DNA from: Actinostola sp. cb2023
Lineage: Eukaryota > Cnidaria > Anthozoa > Actiniaria > Actinostolidae
Assembly: GCA_033675265.1 (NCBI GenBank)
Contig: JAUJYZ010001175.1
Location: forward strand, 47,501-111,500
Direction of reading: 5' to 3'
Length of the DNA stretch: 64,000 nucleotides
In this document: piece after piece, positions 32,801-43,291 of the stretch
Position numbering within the stretch: the stretch's first letter is position 1
Layout: each line of letters opens with the position of its first letter
Translations under genes and position numbers: made by a program
Notes under the pieces: generated by a model
The model's database searches: none
Told to the model about the DNA's origin: nothing
Seen by the model: only the letters and a program-made list of their open reading frames with translations

Positions 32801-34751
32801 CGTAAAGGTATAGGACCTTGTCTAAAGGGGCTGTATCATGGTTAACAAGTGGACTGGGTACTAGTGTTAAACTTGAAAAAGTGAGACCCACTTTTTCAAG
32901 TTATCGAGTGCGATCTACGACAGATCGTAGTTTGTAGATTCTCCAGTTGTATTTGCATATTATATCCGTTTTGAGTTAATGTTCGATCTCTTTTAATGTT
33001 CAAATGTCTTCTGGTGCGAAGTTCAAAGGCAAACGATCTCAGTTTCACGGCGGCCGCCGAAGGCAACATTCGGGTTGCAAGAAACGATTCGATAACAAAG
33101 ACGATCGTTGGATCGGAGACCACGGACCAAGGCAGCAAAGTCGGGCTAGGATATATGTCAAGGGAGATATCTATTCAGCATGGAACAAGGCCAAATAATG
33201 CTCTGGCAATGGGATATGTAGCGATAATTTATTTGATTCGCTTGACTACTTTCAGTTGAGATGAAAATAATTACTAAGTTAACGTGTCATAATAATAATA
33301 ATAATAATAATAATATCTTTATTTATATAGCGCTATTTCATAGTATGTCAATAGCGCTTTACAGAGTGATGAATACCATTAAAAATAGGTATTCAATACC
33401 ATTAAAAATAGGCACCAATGCGCATGTGCAGCTCATGACACAGCCCCTTTAACCTCGGTAGTTCCTTTAGCCGGAGGCTAATCTATAATAAATTATAACA
33501 AACTATATAGTTACCAAACCGCCCTACAGCAATTTTGATACTCTTTGAAAAAAACACTCGTGCAAATTAACCAAATTGACTCGAAGCCGTATGATTACCT
33601 ATACTAATTGTATCTTTGCTAATGTTCATTATTGTTCATCAGTAATTGTTCCGTTACTGTTGAAAGGAAAACCTTAACGGTTGAAAGAGGTCCAACCACG
33701 GTCCCATTTTGATGTCGGAACAATTTGTTTGGAGAGAGATAGTAAGGCCTAGTTCAAACGCCGTACTTTCCAAGAGCCGTTCTTATTACTTCAAAAGAAG
33801 CCGCCTTATCTATTGTTTGAAATGAGAACGGCTCATGATTAGCACGACGTTTGAACTAGGCCTAAGAAAGATGAAAGAGTTTTCAATTAGCCACTTTAGA
33901 AACGTGTTACCCTCTTTAAATAAAGTCTTACTTACTTACTTATACTTACAGTAAAGGACTGGGAACGAGTTTTGAGAACTAATCTAATTAAAAAATGAAC
34001 CCCATCACAAGAAAGAGCATATCAGAATTAGCATTATTACAAAGTTTCAAAAGGTTTTGTTAGATATTGAACGAGTAACAGCTTTCCAAAAATCGCAAAC
34101 ATTACAAAGAAATGTATGTTTAGTAGGGACGCTTGTCCCGAGTAACCATACATTTCTTTGTACATTTTGCAGTTTTTAAATGTCTGCAGTTCATTTGCTA
34201 CTTGTCCAAACCCTATCAAACTCCTAAAACTCACTAATTCTGATATGCTCTTTCTTGTGATGGGGTTAATTTTTTTAATTAGATTAATATTTAAAACTCG
34301 TTCCCAGTCCTCCACTCGTTTCTAAAGTGGCTAATTCAAACATTCTATCGCATACTCACAACCATTCATTTCTGCATCTTATTTCTAGATTTGAATTATA
34401 ATTCTGTCCACTGTTATTTCAGAACTTCCCGCCAAACCTGTTTCTCCAAAGATAACTTCAAAACTAAACAGGACAGTCATAGGTTACCGTGGCAACAGCG
34501 TGTCATTTGTCATCAAAACTCAGTTCACAACAAAACGTCACACAGCGTATGATTGGTTGCTTGATGGACGAGTATTACAATCGGGTCTCAAGTTCAACAT
34601 TCCTGAGCCACGATTCAAAGATCCCTATTATGGTGTGTTTAGAATGACAGTGAATAATCTGAGTGAAGAAGATACAGGCATATACCAACTGTCAGTAACA
34701 ACAAACAGTCCACCTGGAGCTGAAGATTACGTCAATCTTATAGTGTTATAG
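22540..34751 (+). CDS. Secreted three-immunoglobulin-domain protein, four exons, 311 aa
   Basis: The coding exons are 22540-22570, 30715-31038, 31869-32120 and 34423-34751. All internal junctions are phase 1 with AG/GT borders and sum to 936 nt. Joining exon 1 to exon 2 gives a textbook signal peptide, MSLLKAYAIA then VVLMVSSIDA, with likely cleavage after the last Ala. Ig1 (exon 2) has the canonical Cys (LNCS), Trp (EWFK) and YEC. Ig2 (exon 3) has AKC, QWIE and DDGKVYIC. Ig3 (exon 4) keeps the Trp (DWLL) and the EEDTGIY strand but has lost both disulfide cysteines (VSFVI; YQLSV). No membrane segment or GPI-type tail follows Ig3, so the protein is probably secreted. Ligand and role are unknown. 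Intron 1 is 8.1 kb and full of tandem repeats; intron 3 carries a family A MITE. Confidence 0.8.
22957..23042. repeat. Hairpin, about 30-nt arms
   Basis: ACAATTAGACTACGAGTTCG on the left pairs with the inverse near 23010-23042. The arms continue through TTTTCTATGAGT. It lies in intron 1 of the Ig gene. Confidence 0.8.
23043..24428. other. Intronic spacer with small palindromes
   Basis: No exon can be supported. Small inverted pairs occur at 23141-23200 (CTATCTATCAC), about 23740-23760 (TTCCCGGCGGGAAAA) and 24356-24430 (GGGAAATTTAATCAC). The rest looks unique and AT-rich. Confidence 0.5.
24429..24612 (+). repeat. 180-bp TATA-containing repeat, copy 1
   Basis: Near-identical to 29589-29770 in the same orientation. 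It includes TCACTGCATACATAATTAG, a TATAAAT box at 24540 and CCATTTCACCGACGTTTG. It could be the long terminal or promoter region of a non-autonomous retroelement, or a segmental duplication. No protease, reverse transcriptase or integrase lies between the copies. Confidence 0.85.
24649..24780 (+). CDS. Small hydrophobic ORF downstream of a TATA box
   Basis: A 43-codon frame begins at an ATG in a good Kozak setting (GCAGCATGG), about 105 nt after the TATAAAT at 24540. The product is strongly hydrophobic and Val/Pro-rich, starting MEADPFLQVVPVAPV. The stop overlaps a possible splice donor (CAATGGGTAATT), so the frame may continue in a later exon. The family was not recognised. It lies inside intron 1 of the Ig gene, within repetitive DNA, so it may belong to a mobile element. 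Confidence 0.3.
   Translation: MEADPFLQVVPVAPVLFGVALVGVLQVAPVAVIPVAVQLMFNG
25019..28085. repeat. 51-bp-unit tandem array with 1,390-bp segmental duplication
   Basis: The basic units contain GTGAAGGCAGTCAGGGACTG, then GAAGAGTTTAATTTTG, then either CAAACGGAGATATC (51-bp form) or an AGAGAGATAT form. Larger blocks recur exactly 1,390 bp apart: for example GCCCTTGGGACGGCTTGAAT at 25847 and 27237, and the block around 26417 at 27807. About 2.8 kb therefore consists of two near-identical super-units. The 51-bp form is 17 codons long, so frames such as 25414-25767 repeat GDIVKAVRDCEEFNFAN. Other units break the frame, so coding is doubtful. Confidence 0.95.
28086..29216. other. Intronic stretch, mostly unique
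   Basis: A continuation of intron 1 of the Ig gene. A degenerate array unit appears at about 28880-28935. Short frames occur on both strands but none shows domain hallmarks or a convincing splice context. Confidence 0.45.
29217..29953. repeat. Composite repeat: outer inverted pair enclosing the second 180-bp TATA repeat and a poly-C tract
   Basis: Outer arms 29217-29271 and about 29902-29953 are reverse complements (CACTGCATACCCATCAGCAC). Inside, 29589-29770 is the second copy of the TATA-containing repeat at 24429. It runs into a pure 50-base C tract (29779-29828). Just after the tract, CTGGCGGTGGTTGACGGA is the reverse complement of 24630-24647, so strand orientation flips across the C tract. 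Confidence 0.8.
29954..30710. repeat. Spacer with about 60-bp minisatellite (ATGGTCATTTTTGGTGG)
   Basis: Positions about 30345-30610 hold four to five imperfect units around CCAAAATGGTCATTTTTGGT and TTATAGCC. 29954-30344 shows no clear structure. Exon 2 of the Ig gene follows at 30715. Confidence 0.75.
31003..31754. repeat. 85-bp tandem array that includes an exon end and splice donor
   Basis: Nine units start at 31003, 31088, 31173, 31258, 31343, 31428, 31513, 31598 and 31683. The first unit spans the last 36 nt of Ig exon 2, its donor (GACG/GTACAG) and the start of the intron. All eight following units carry the same exon-end and donor sequence. Units differ at TTATAC versus TTATTC in an almost alternating pattern, suggesting spread as 170-bp dimers. 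Confidence 0.97.
32121..33742. other. Intron 3 of the Ig gene, first part
   Basis: This holds a GAAA-rich stretch at 32165-32240 and an inverted pair around ATGAGATGCGGC/ACAAATATCTAATGAG (about 32485-32515 and 32665-32700). A short AAT microsatellite is at 33291-33314, next to a TAGCGCTATTT...AATAGCGCTTTACAG motif. The frames at 33000-33260 have no domain signature. Confidence 0.5.
33743..33865. mobile_element. Short foldback MITE, family C
   Basis: The ends AAGGCCTAGTTCAAACG and its inverse enclose GAACGGCTC motifs. A decayed, inverted relative lies at about 41231-41355. Confidence 0.8.
33887..34334. mobile_element. Foldback MITE, family A copy 2, with TTCAA target duplication
   Basis: The termini TTAGCCACTTTAG and CTAAAGTGGCTAA are bordered by TTCAA on both sides (33882-33886 and 34335-34339), a likely 5-bp target-site duplication. 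It matches 5763-6162, except for an insertion of about 45 bp near the left end (CTTACTTACTTACTTATACTT-like). It lies in intron 3 of the Ig gene, about 85 bp before exon 4. Confidence 0.85.
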
Positions 34752-34812
34752 GGGGAGGGGAGGTTAATAATAATTAATGGAGGTAACATAGAAATATGAT
34801 ATCTAGTAATTA

Positions 34813-34818
34813 AATAAA
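34813..34818 (+). terminator. Poly(A) signal of the Ig gene
   Basis: AATAAA lies 62 nt after the stop codon of the three-Ig gene. It is the first canonical hexamer downstream of the stop. Confidence 0.6.
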
Positions 34819-35504
34819 AATATAAACAATTAATAATGTTTTCTATTTAGCACACAACTAGAAAAGTGCAAACAGGCTTTTCTTATGTTTTGTTATTAAA
34901 CAAGATCAAATTTGTGATGTACTATTGGCACCGAGCACTGCCAGGGAAAGTAATTTAAGCCGAATCTACACGAGCAAGTTTTCCTTGAAAAGTATCTTTG
35001 ACAAGTTTTATTGATCGTGTAGACTGTCAACAAGTTTTCTTACACAAGTTTCGGTTGTGCCCGCAATGCCTTTCAATCAGCGGAGTGACAAAAAAAATTG
35101 ATTCCAGTCTCCTGTGGAGCAAAAACAAAATGGCGTCTCTAAGAAAAATGAGCGAAAAGACTGGGAACTGAACTGATTAATATTCCTTGCCACATTTTCC
35201 TTGTTGTCGTTTACACGGAGTATAGGCTACAGATACTATTCACCCAGAAACACAAAGTTCTAGACACCCTCAGCGAACACTGCTAAGAACTCGTATTTTA
35301 AAATTGAACTTACTCTCCTGTCGATTGATCAGAACTGAGGAAAACTGGGGCCTAGTGAACTAAAATGAACACCAATACTTCTATCATGACCGGCACGTGC
35401 GGTTGCACGCTACTCCAACTAACACGTGCAAGAGATTACTTGGAGCGTGGAGAAAACGTACAATTAATGGATATTTTATTTACAATGTGGTAAAGGAAGA
35501 TATA
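34819..35504. other. Intergenic spacer
   Basis: No gene was recognised. An inverted pair around ACAAGTTTT / TTCCTTGAAAA at 34965-35050 is weak. Otherwise this is unique AT-rich sequence. Confidence 0.4.
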
Positions 35505-35765
35505 CAGTTATTCTCAAAAAGGTTGTCCAGATGAAAAGACTACAATACTACAATAAAGTCACGTGATTCATTATGTTTTCAATATCCTCTCGATCGTGGA
35601 ATTTCAATTTGAGATGCAAAAGTACACGGCATTGCGAGAACTGAATGTAATGCCGCTAGTATCAACTCGCAGTTTCGCGCGCAGAAATTGAAAACATAAT
35701 GAATCACGTGACTTTATTGTATTATTATAGTATTTTCATCTGGACAACCTTTTTGAGAATGACTG
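35505..35765. mobile_element. Foldback MITE, family D copy 1
   Basis: The ends CAGTTATTCTCAAAAAGG and its inverse, with arms of about 80 bp, include CACGTGATTCATTATG. It is nearly identical to 63018-63274. Confidence 0.85.
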
Positions 35766-35879
35766 TGCGCTATATGTCTCACCTGACTACACTGACGCAG
35801 GTCGCAGGAGCCCATAGGAGCATCTGTCACGGCATTTGAACAAGTTTGGCTATATTTAGAACACGAAATTGACTAATCA

Positions 35880-35940
35880 CTGTTGCTGCAAATTAACGAG
35901 TTGCTGCAAATAAAACGAGTTGCAACAAATAAAACGAGTA
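35880..35940. repeat. Three orphan units of the 19-bp satellite
   Basis: Three degenerate GAGTTGCTGCAAATAAAAC units occur about 25 kb from the main array at 9624-11145, in the same orientation. Confidence 0.85.
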
Positions 35941-36164
35941 AAACCATAAGAGGTCTCGAATGGTCAAGGCGAAACTTTGCCAGGGAATAATTATATTCTC
36001 AAAAATAATAATTGTATTCTCAGAAAATGTCAAAGCAAATTTCATTGTTTGATTTTTTAAATGCTATTTATAAGGGAAAACACATTCCCTCAATCTTCAA
36101 TCAGATTCCCTTAGGGCCAAGCTATTCACATACGAATTATGTAAATTTCATTATTCACTTATGC

Positions 36165-37045
36165 TTTTGGCTAGGGTCAACCGGTACCTAATTGTTGAAT
36201 AAGTTCTACAAAAGAGCGGCGTCTGACTCAGTTTGGTGCGACAGATTCTATTTGGTTCGACAGCGGAATAAATTAGAGCGGCAACTGAGTCAGACGGCGC
36301 TCTGCCGATGTGCCGAACTAATAAAGTTTTCCCACAATTCTCCAGCACGTTCTTCTGCGCATGCTCAACTAAACTTTCATTTGCATATGTTTAAGTTCGA
36401 CTGAATTATATTTGACTCAACCTGTCGAACTTAATTATTTGGGTCGACTCGAATTGCAATTAGGTACGGCACATGACAGGTTCGACGTTTGAACCTAGCC
36501 TTAGTTTTTTTTATTTCATTTTATAACATAGATTAATAATGGAAATAGTAATTTCACAAATAATTGTTGATTAAATTATTGCTTTTAGAGATATTTGTGA
36601 AAAACATGTTGCGAAGTGTGACGTTGTTTGATCGCACCCTGGTTTCATTGAAATCATGGCAAATATCGATCGCTTTTTGTGCTAGAAAACGAAAACAACA
36701 ACAAACAATTTGAAGTAGATTAAAAGTACAGATATAATACTTTATAATATTCATTAATAATTCATTAGGCAGCTGTCCAATCTGTGCTCAGCATTCTGGT
36801 CACGTGGCTACCTTGTAACTCCCATACAATTTCCAAGAAACTAAAAGCACGGGGAGGGTTTGAATAGTTGGCAGGGAATAGGTGGGGTTGATTAATTACT
36901 GCAATTGTTCATAAGTATGATACAGAATCAGTAATGAAGCTTATTAGTATTCTGTATCTGATACAGAATACTAATAGACCTTATTAGTATTCTGTATCAG
37001 ATACAGAATACTAATAAGCTCTATAAGTATTCTGTATCGATCAAT
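36165..37045. repeat. Foldback element and palindromic tandem repeat
   Basis: Positions 36170-36505 have weak inverted ends (GGCTAGGGTCAA / TTGAACCTAGCC) and an internal inverted pair around CTGACTCAG. Positions about 36925-37045 repeat a palindrome built on TTAGTATTCTGTATC and GATACAGAATACTAA. Confidence 0.65.
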
Positions 37046-38057
37046 GCATTATATGAGACTGAACAATACATTATCCTAAAAGCTAATTAAGAAAAATCAG
37101 TACACGTTAGATTTTGTCCACAGTTTCTTTAATGTAACTCCCTTCCTCTATTGGAGCTTAGCACCTTCACAGTTTTAACTTACTTACTAATGATACAACC
37201 ATTGGATTTCTAGCTTTGCGGCAATACCTTCACAATCTCAAATAAATTATAACAAACTTTGAAAGACACGAGATTACTTCAAATTAAGGACTTCGCACAG
37301 TTCTCGCTAAATATTGCGTTACTTGCTACATTATTATTTTCAAGTAACTCGAATTAGAAGATGGTAAAGTAATGTTAGTCGAACTAACTTCATACGGAAT
37401 TTATGTGTCAAAAGAAAGTCAATAGACTCTTTCCTTGCTACCTTGATTTTACGAGACATCTGACAGACTTCAGAAATCTTTACACTCCACTTCGGTGCTA
37501 GTTTGGGCACATTCCCTCAACAACTGACTCTCTTGTGATACACTTTTGGCAGTTTACGAAAATTGTCAGCCATCGTCTCAAATGATCGTCTTAGTTCTAT
37601 GACCTTCTGTGAGAACTGTTCTTGATTTGATTGAAAAGAATCAAAACTCCGTTCGCATTCACAATTAAAGCGCCCTTTGAAAACCAAACAAAAGTGTAAA
37701 TGTATTCTAAATGAAAAAGCAGGCATATTACATATGTCTGCCGTATTTGTTCTTTGTACATGTATATGTCTCAATGAGCAATCAACTCTATTCAAAAACT
37801 ATCAAGTATGAAAAGGAATAAAACATTTATTAAACAATCGATATCTTAACTAAGCTAGTATAATACGAAACTGCCTTCATTGATTAGTGCGGTCAACCAA
37901 TCGGAATGAGAATTGAATGCTAAAACGGAACAGTTATAATTTAATTACATTATTTTCATCTCAATCAGATATTGACTACAATTCTGGTTGAAACGCCTAC
38001 CTGGTTCAAACAATGATTAAACAATATCATAAGTAATTTACAATATTCGTGACAATG
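37046..38057. other. Intergenic spacer
   Basis: No gene could be supported. The minus-strand frame at 37517-37795 has no hallmark and poor context. Confidence 0.4.
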
Positions 38058-38125
38058 TTGTATCTTATTAACAATCTCTCGCCTTCGGCTCGAGATTGTA
38101 AATAAGATACAACATTGCCACTCAT
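38058..38125. repeat. Hairpin with about 25-nt arms
   Basis: CAATGTTGTATCTTATT...ACAATCTC pairs with GAGATTGT...AATAAGATACAACATTG around a CGCCTTCGGC-type loop. Confidence 0.85.
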
Positions 38126-38377
38126 ATTGTAAATAATACTTAAACACCAAAAAAGTTAGTAGCTTTACCTGTTTATGTTTTTGTCATATGGTCGGACAAA
38201 AGTATGACTATTTTGGTTATTTTTGAAGCTCTTCAAACAAAGTGACGTCATAACAGCTGTATTTTTCGTAAAATATCTTTCAAAGCAATCATTTCACAGA
38301 AAATTGATTATGTTTTCTTTGATACTACCAATAATCTGCATAATTGAGGCCAATACAATTTTTCATGTCATATGCAC

Positions 38378-39050
38378 TTTAAGCCCTGTTTTTTTTTAAG
38401 AATTTGCCTAAAACAGTAAATTTGCCTCAGTTGTGTTTGGAACAGAATAATAAAACGATTTTTGACTACAAGATATATCTCATGAAACTTAACATTTTGG
38501 TGCATTTTTCAAGATAAAGGATGGGTCACGTGACTTGTGACGTCACGAAACACGTTTCTTGGTTTGGGGTGATGGAGACAAAACCAACCATGTTTTATGC
38601 GTTTTTAGCATTGTCTCCAAGTGACAATTATGAATTAGTCTTAATACCTGGACCATCATTCTCACTTCTCACTTAATGAGATATTTACCTACAAATGATA
38701 AAATATCAGGTCACGTGACCTATTTTACGTAATATCTCCTTAAAAAGGAATGATGGTCCAGGTGTTAAGGTAGATTCATAATTGTCACTTCTAAAGAGAC
38801 AATGCTGAAAACGCATAAAACATTTTGGTTGGTTTTGTCTCCATCACCCCAAACCAAGAAGCGTGTTTCGTGACGTCAGAAGTCACGTGACCCATCCCTT
38901 GAACAATTATGAATGAAAAAATGAAAAATGCACCAAAATGTTAACTTTCATGAGATATATCATGTAGTCTCAAATCGATTTATTTGTCCGCTCCAAACAC
39001 AATTAACGAAATGTTAATGATTTAGGCAAAAACCCAGGCCTTTTTAAAAG
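38378..39050. repeat. Large palindrome, about 320-bp arms with minimal spacer
   Basis: The two halves meet near 38705. Matching segments include GGATGGGTCACGTGACTTG, TTGGTTTGGGGTGATGGAGA and AATGATGGTCCAGG with their inverses. The arms differ by small indels and substitutions. No terminal target duplication was resolved. It encodes nothing recognisable. Confidence 0.9.
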
Positions 39051-39061
39051 TACCTTGAGAG

Positions 39062-39175
39062 TAGTCTACCTAAAACGCAGTTTTAGCTATTCTGGAGCTG
39101 CCTTATGGAACGGGCTTCGATCCTAATAACCAAAGAGCGTCAACGTCCCTCGCATGTTTGAAGAGGGGCATTGAC
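39062..39175 (+). pseudogene. LINE reverse transcriptase C-terminal scrap
   Basis: A short frame reads SFSYSGAALWNGLRS, the motif that closes the ORF2 of CR1/L2/jockey-type non-LTR retrotransposons (FxYxGAxLWNxLP). It breaks within 20 codons. Confidence 0.5.
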
Positions 39176-39699
39176 GAGCTATATTCACCTCCACTTTGGG
39201 GAATATTTGTAAATTACCACATGCAATGTTTTTTTCCTCACTACTTGTGTCCGCTCAGTCGGGCCTTCCTATATAGTATTCAAGCGTGGGAAGTGTCTGA
39301 AAATGATCTCAAGAAGATCTAGGTAATATGGCATGGTTTCTAGCGGAAAATGGTACGTGGAGGATATGTACGCAAGAATGCTCCAAGTAGAAAAGAACGA
39401 AAAATAAATATCGACCCAAAAACTTAGGTGGAAGGAGATTCAAGACACAAAATATTCAATTATTATGTTCTTCTCTCAGGAGACTCGAGAGCAATTCAGA
39501 TAATCATTCATATATTAATTCCTTTGAGAAGCCATATCAACAACTCTTGCCGGCTCCGTGTTCATCAAGGATTCCAAACACCAAGAAACGGATGAATGAT
39601 CTTGATTTGCATATACTAAAACTTTGATTTACTCAGCCAAACTTACTGGTATCTTGAAAATTATATAAAGTAGAACATTTTATTCATCTGCGAGTATGA

Positions 39700-39785
39700 T
39701 AAGTAAATACAGCTTATTTGACATTTTAGTGTGTAGTATGGCTGGATATTTTTACGCTAAAATGTCAAATAAGCTGTATTTATTC
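39700..39785. repeat. Hairpin, about 26-nt arms
   Basis: AAATACAGCTTATTTGACAT on the left pairs with ATGTCAAATAAGCTGTATTT on the right around a roughly 30-nt loop. Confidence 0.85.
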
Positions 39786-40001
39786 GCAACCGTATTGTAT
39801 GGGAATTAAAATGTCTCGCCAGCGACTCGAATTAGAGACGGCAATTCCAGTTATCTCACGTACTGTGTGTGAACAACGGCACTGTTTGCTTGCGAATTAT
39901 ATCCATTTTATGACAATATTTGAGTCCACATTTATACAATTATCATTTATCAAATCTTTTAAGTCCTCTGTAAGTCATTTCTCGTAATTGATTGTTATAA
40001 A

Positions 40002-40867
40002 ATGAGCTTTACCTTCGTGCCAAGTGAACCAACTAGCAGCCAACTGAAGGCGGAGATAATAATTCTTAATTCTCGGCCAAAGAATTCGTAAGTATTATAA
40101 AATACAATAATTGTATATAGCTAATTGCATGATCGTTGTCGGGTTGAAAATCATAAATCATAGAAGCTGAGACCGCAAGGATGGATGGGAAATCAGTTCA
40201 TGAGCCACATTACGTAGTTTTGAAGGTATATGAGCTATTTAACTAAGACCCTACAAGTCTGGATAAAAAGGTTGATCATTTGACGGTGTTATTTGAGAGT
40301 TTTAATTTCCCAGAATTCCTTTTGGTCATATAGCTTTCATGATTTTCAACCCGACAACGATTATGCAATTAGCTATATATTGACAAAAATATATATGTTA
40401 TCATAAATCTTGAGTTTATTTTAGTTTAGTTTAGTTTGGAGGGAAAGAAGATATAAAATGACCAACACAGTGTTGAATTTGGAGTATTTTGGATGTTATA
40501 CATGCTTCCCGACAAAATGTTCAAATCAAAATACAGCTATTTCAAAAAAGGTTGGTGAAGGTTTTGTTGCATCTTGCATACCAAGCTCGAAATGTATTGT
40601 GGATCAGCATGTCAGCATGCACATACAGAAGAACATATGGCGGCTATATTGCGAGGATAAAGTTTGGGAAAATTCCCAGAGTCCATATTGTTCATGTGAC
40701 CTTTCGCTGATTGAAATAACTGTATAAAATTACAATATCTTTTTAAAAACATTTTTCTCCACAGAAATATAACAGTTTGGACTGAAGACCACGATAAAGT
40801 AATGTGCAGAGAAATGTCGTATCGACATGGATATGCGAACCGCTTTTATAAGACCTTTAATCTTTAA
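40002..40867 (+). CDS. Possible two-exon small protein, Myb/SANT-like fragment
   Basis: Exon 1 is 40002-40087, starting MSFTFVPSEPTSS and ending at a strong donor, GTAAGTATT. Exon 2 is 40765-40867, after acceptor TTTCTCCACAG. Joining them in phase 2 gives a continuous 62-residue frame whose junction reads RPKNSNITVWTEDHD. The ITVWTEDHD segment resembles the start of Myb/SANT-like DNA-binding domains common in cnidarian gene families. The frame then stops early (TFNL), well short of a full domain. The intron carries a MITE (40112-40382) and an unrelated small frame at 40458-40727. It is either a very small real protein, an incomplete exon set or a decayed copy. Confidence 0.35.
40112..40382. 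mobile_element. MITE with about 45-bp inverted termini
   Basis: TATAGCTAATTGCATGATCG and GTTGTCGGGTTGAAAATCAT at the left are inverted at 40338-40382. It lies within the intron of the small gene at 40002-40867. Confidence 0.8.
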
Positions 40868-41230
40868 TCTTTAATCATAGTTTTTATTTTATTTTATTTT
40901 ATTTTATATTTATTTTTTATTTTTATTTTTTATTTTTTAAATCTTTAATCATAGTTACTGCCATTTAGCTGTGGCTAATCCCGGCAGGCGGGGCAGCGGC
41001 CCCGAGATAACACAACAAGACCATACACAAGCCTTCCATTTCATCACTAGTACACTTATCTGATAGCATTGGAAGCTGTCGCGGAAATTTGAAGCGCCTC
41101 TGCAAGAGAAAGCAGATCGTTATTTTCAAACCCAAACTTTTCGGCAATAAATTTCACTGGATCAAATCGAACTTCTCGTATTTTCCATGTTGGAAGCAGG
41201 GATTAGTTGGTGTATTTTGCTTAAAACTAG

Positions 41231-41355
41231 TCATCTCAGGCATAGTTCAGACGTCGTGCTAATCATGCATGAGCCGTTCTCATTTCAAACAATAGACGAT
41301 GAGACGGGTTTTATTTTGAAGTAATTAAGAACGGCTCTTGGAAAGTACGGCGTTA
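41231..41355. mobile_element. Family C MITE, decayed copy
   Basis: CATAGTTCAGACGTCGTGCT through AACGGCTCTTGGAAAGTACG matches 33743-33865 in inverted orientation. The right end is truncated. Confidence 0.65.
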
Positions 41356-41548
41356 TTACTTTGTCTACAAAACCTTTTCAACATAGCCGCCCCAGTATTG
41401 CTTTTATTGATTAGATAACTTAAAAGTTATCATATCAGATGAAAAAGTTATCTAATCAGATGACACCCGATGACCTACTCGTCCCAGTCTTTTCGTATAT
41501 TTCTCGTCCCCCTCCTCCTCTCCCGTCCTGGCCCCGGTTGCACGAAAG

Positions 41549-41748
<200 letters not shown>

Positions 41749-41749
<1 letters not shown>

Positions 41750-41850
41750 GCGCTATCCACCGGATAAATCCTATCCACCGAAAAAAAAGTATTGGATAAC
41801 TGCATCAGTTTTATCCGTTGGATAAGACTTATCCGGTGGATAGCGCAATT
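41749..41850. mobile_element. Short palindromic MITE (CGCTATCCACCGGATAA)
   Basis: GCGCTATCCACCGGATAA at the left end is inverted at the right end, with a second TTATCC pair inside. Confidence 0.8.
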
Positions 41851-41872
41851 CATATTTCGTGCAACCTGTTGC

Positions 41873-42460
41873 TTAAAGTGTTACTATGATGAAATTCGTA
41901 CCATTGCTAAATAAATTATTTATTCGTAAAATACTGTAGTCATTTTAGCTCCAAGATAGCAATTTTAGTTGTTTTTAAGTCGATATAAGAATAAAGGAGT
42001 GAAATATTGGACTCTCAAAACAGGCAAAAATACGTCCGCCATTACAAAATCGTGTTCCTACGAACAATAGACTGTGACGTCAGTTTCTCAATGTGAACGC
42101 GTCGCTTCACGGCTTCCTGCAATGTATTTTTAGTTTAATTATGATTAAAACATTTGAACAAGAAACAGTGTCTTGAATCGCCAAAAAATCGCAGTGTTCA
42201 TGCGTGTACATCAGCAATACGACGAAGTTGCGAAGAACGATGTTGAGAAACTGACGTCACTTCTATTGTACAATTAGTCAACGGCCAGGAACCAGTTTGA
42301 ATAATGGCGGGCTTGAAATTTGTACAAAATTTGTATATTTGTGGGAGTTATTTTTATCGTAACGAAAAACGGTTTGGATAATGTTAATAAACATACTACC
42401 ACGATACTAAAAATGCAAAAACATCAACTTCGCAAAATTTCATCATAGTAGCACTTTAAT
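41873..42460. mobile_element. Non-autonomous TIR element, about 590 bp
   Basis: TTAAAGTGTTACTATGATGA at the left matches the inverse of TCATCATAGTAGCACTTTAA at the right. The interior has no transposase frame. Confidence 0.75.
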
Positions 42461-42689
42461 TAAGGTCTCTATTGTATTTCCCATACTGACAGTACGGCTG
42501 CTCATACATGCATCAATTACCAACGCAAATGCAAATTAATGTAATAAGTATAATATCAATTATACATATCAAACTTATGTTATACAAAAGGTCATTGTTT
42601 CACATATGCAGATGAGGCGAGTCTTGTTTAGGCGAAAAACAGCATAATTTTGATACATTTTTGCTTTTTACTGCATTGTTAAAGTAATA

Positions 42690-42830
42690 TATCAACAACG
42701 AGTGCGAGTGTTTTATCAGGGGTTCAAAACACCGAGAAACTAATGAAAGCACGAGGCCATAGGCCGAGTGCTTTTATTGTTTCGAGGTGTTTTGAATCCC
42801 CTGATGAAACACGAAGCACGAGTTTTTGAT
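42690..42830. repeat. Foldback repeat
   Basis: GTGTTTTATCAGGGGTTCAA on the left pairs with TTGAATCCCCTGATGAAACAC on the right, with a CACTCGG/CCGAGTG core. Neighbouring sequence to 42940 resembles 39455-39560 in inverted order. Confidence 0.75.
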
Positions 42831-43113
42831 ATTGCTTCTCAAACTCATTAATAATGAATGATTATCTGAATTGTTCTTGAGTCTCCTGAGAAAAGAACAT
42901 AATAATTGCTTTTGTGTCTTGGCCTAATGAGTCACCTCGCAAGTATTATGTTTGTTAAAAAGAGCTTCAAAATCGAACAAGCAGTCAGGTAGTCTAATGG
43001 ATAAGTAGTGAGCGTAATGTGCGAAGGGGTCACTGATTCAACTCTGGTTGATGATTTATCACTAGATTTTTTTTCATGATAAGTAAGAGGTAGTAAGTCT
43101 ACTAAGTTAAAGG

Positions 43114-43258
43114 TAGAGTGCAATTTAGAAAAGTGTGAAATAGTACTAATTTTAAATAGTACTAAATAGTGCTATTTCTATTGTTTTCTATTGTTTCATT
43201 AGTGCTATTTAGTACTAATTAGTTATTTAGTTTTCAAGCTTTTCTAAATTGCACTCTA
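43114..43258. mobile_element. TA-flanked MITE, family B
   Basis: GAGTGCAATTTAGAAAAG and its inverse lie between TA dinucleotides. Internal TAGTACTAAATAGTGCTATT matches other family B copies. The terminal arms have diverged from GCAAACACTAAAA. Confidence 0.8.
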
Positions 43259-43291
43259 AGTAACATAATGGTAAATATACAATAATTTCAG

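Noticed and set aside
40458..40727. 89-codon cysteine-containing frame
   Set aside because: Sits in the intron of the better-supported spliced model at 40002-40867; no recognisable family or regulatory context.
42985..43060. tRNA or tRNA-derived SINE (A-box-like TAGTCTAATGG, weak B-box-like GATTCAACTC)
   Set aside because: A convincing acceptor stem and anticodon stem could not be folded; the B box is imperfect.
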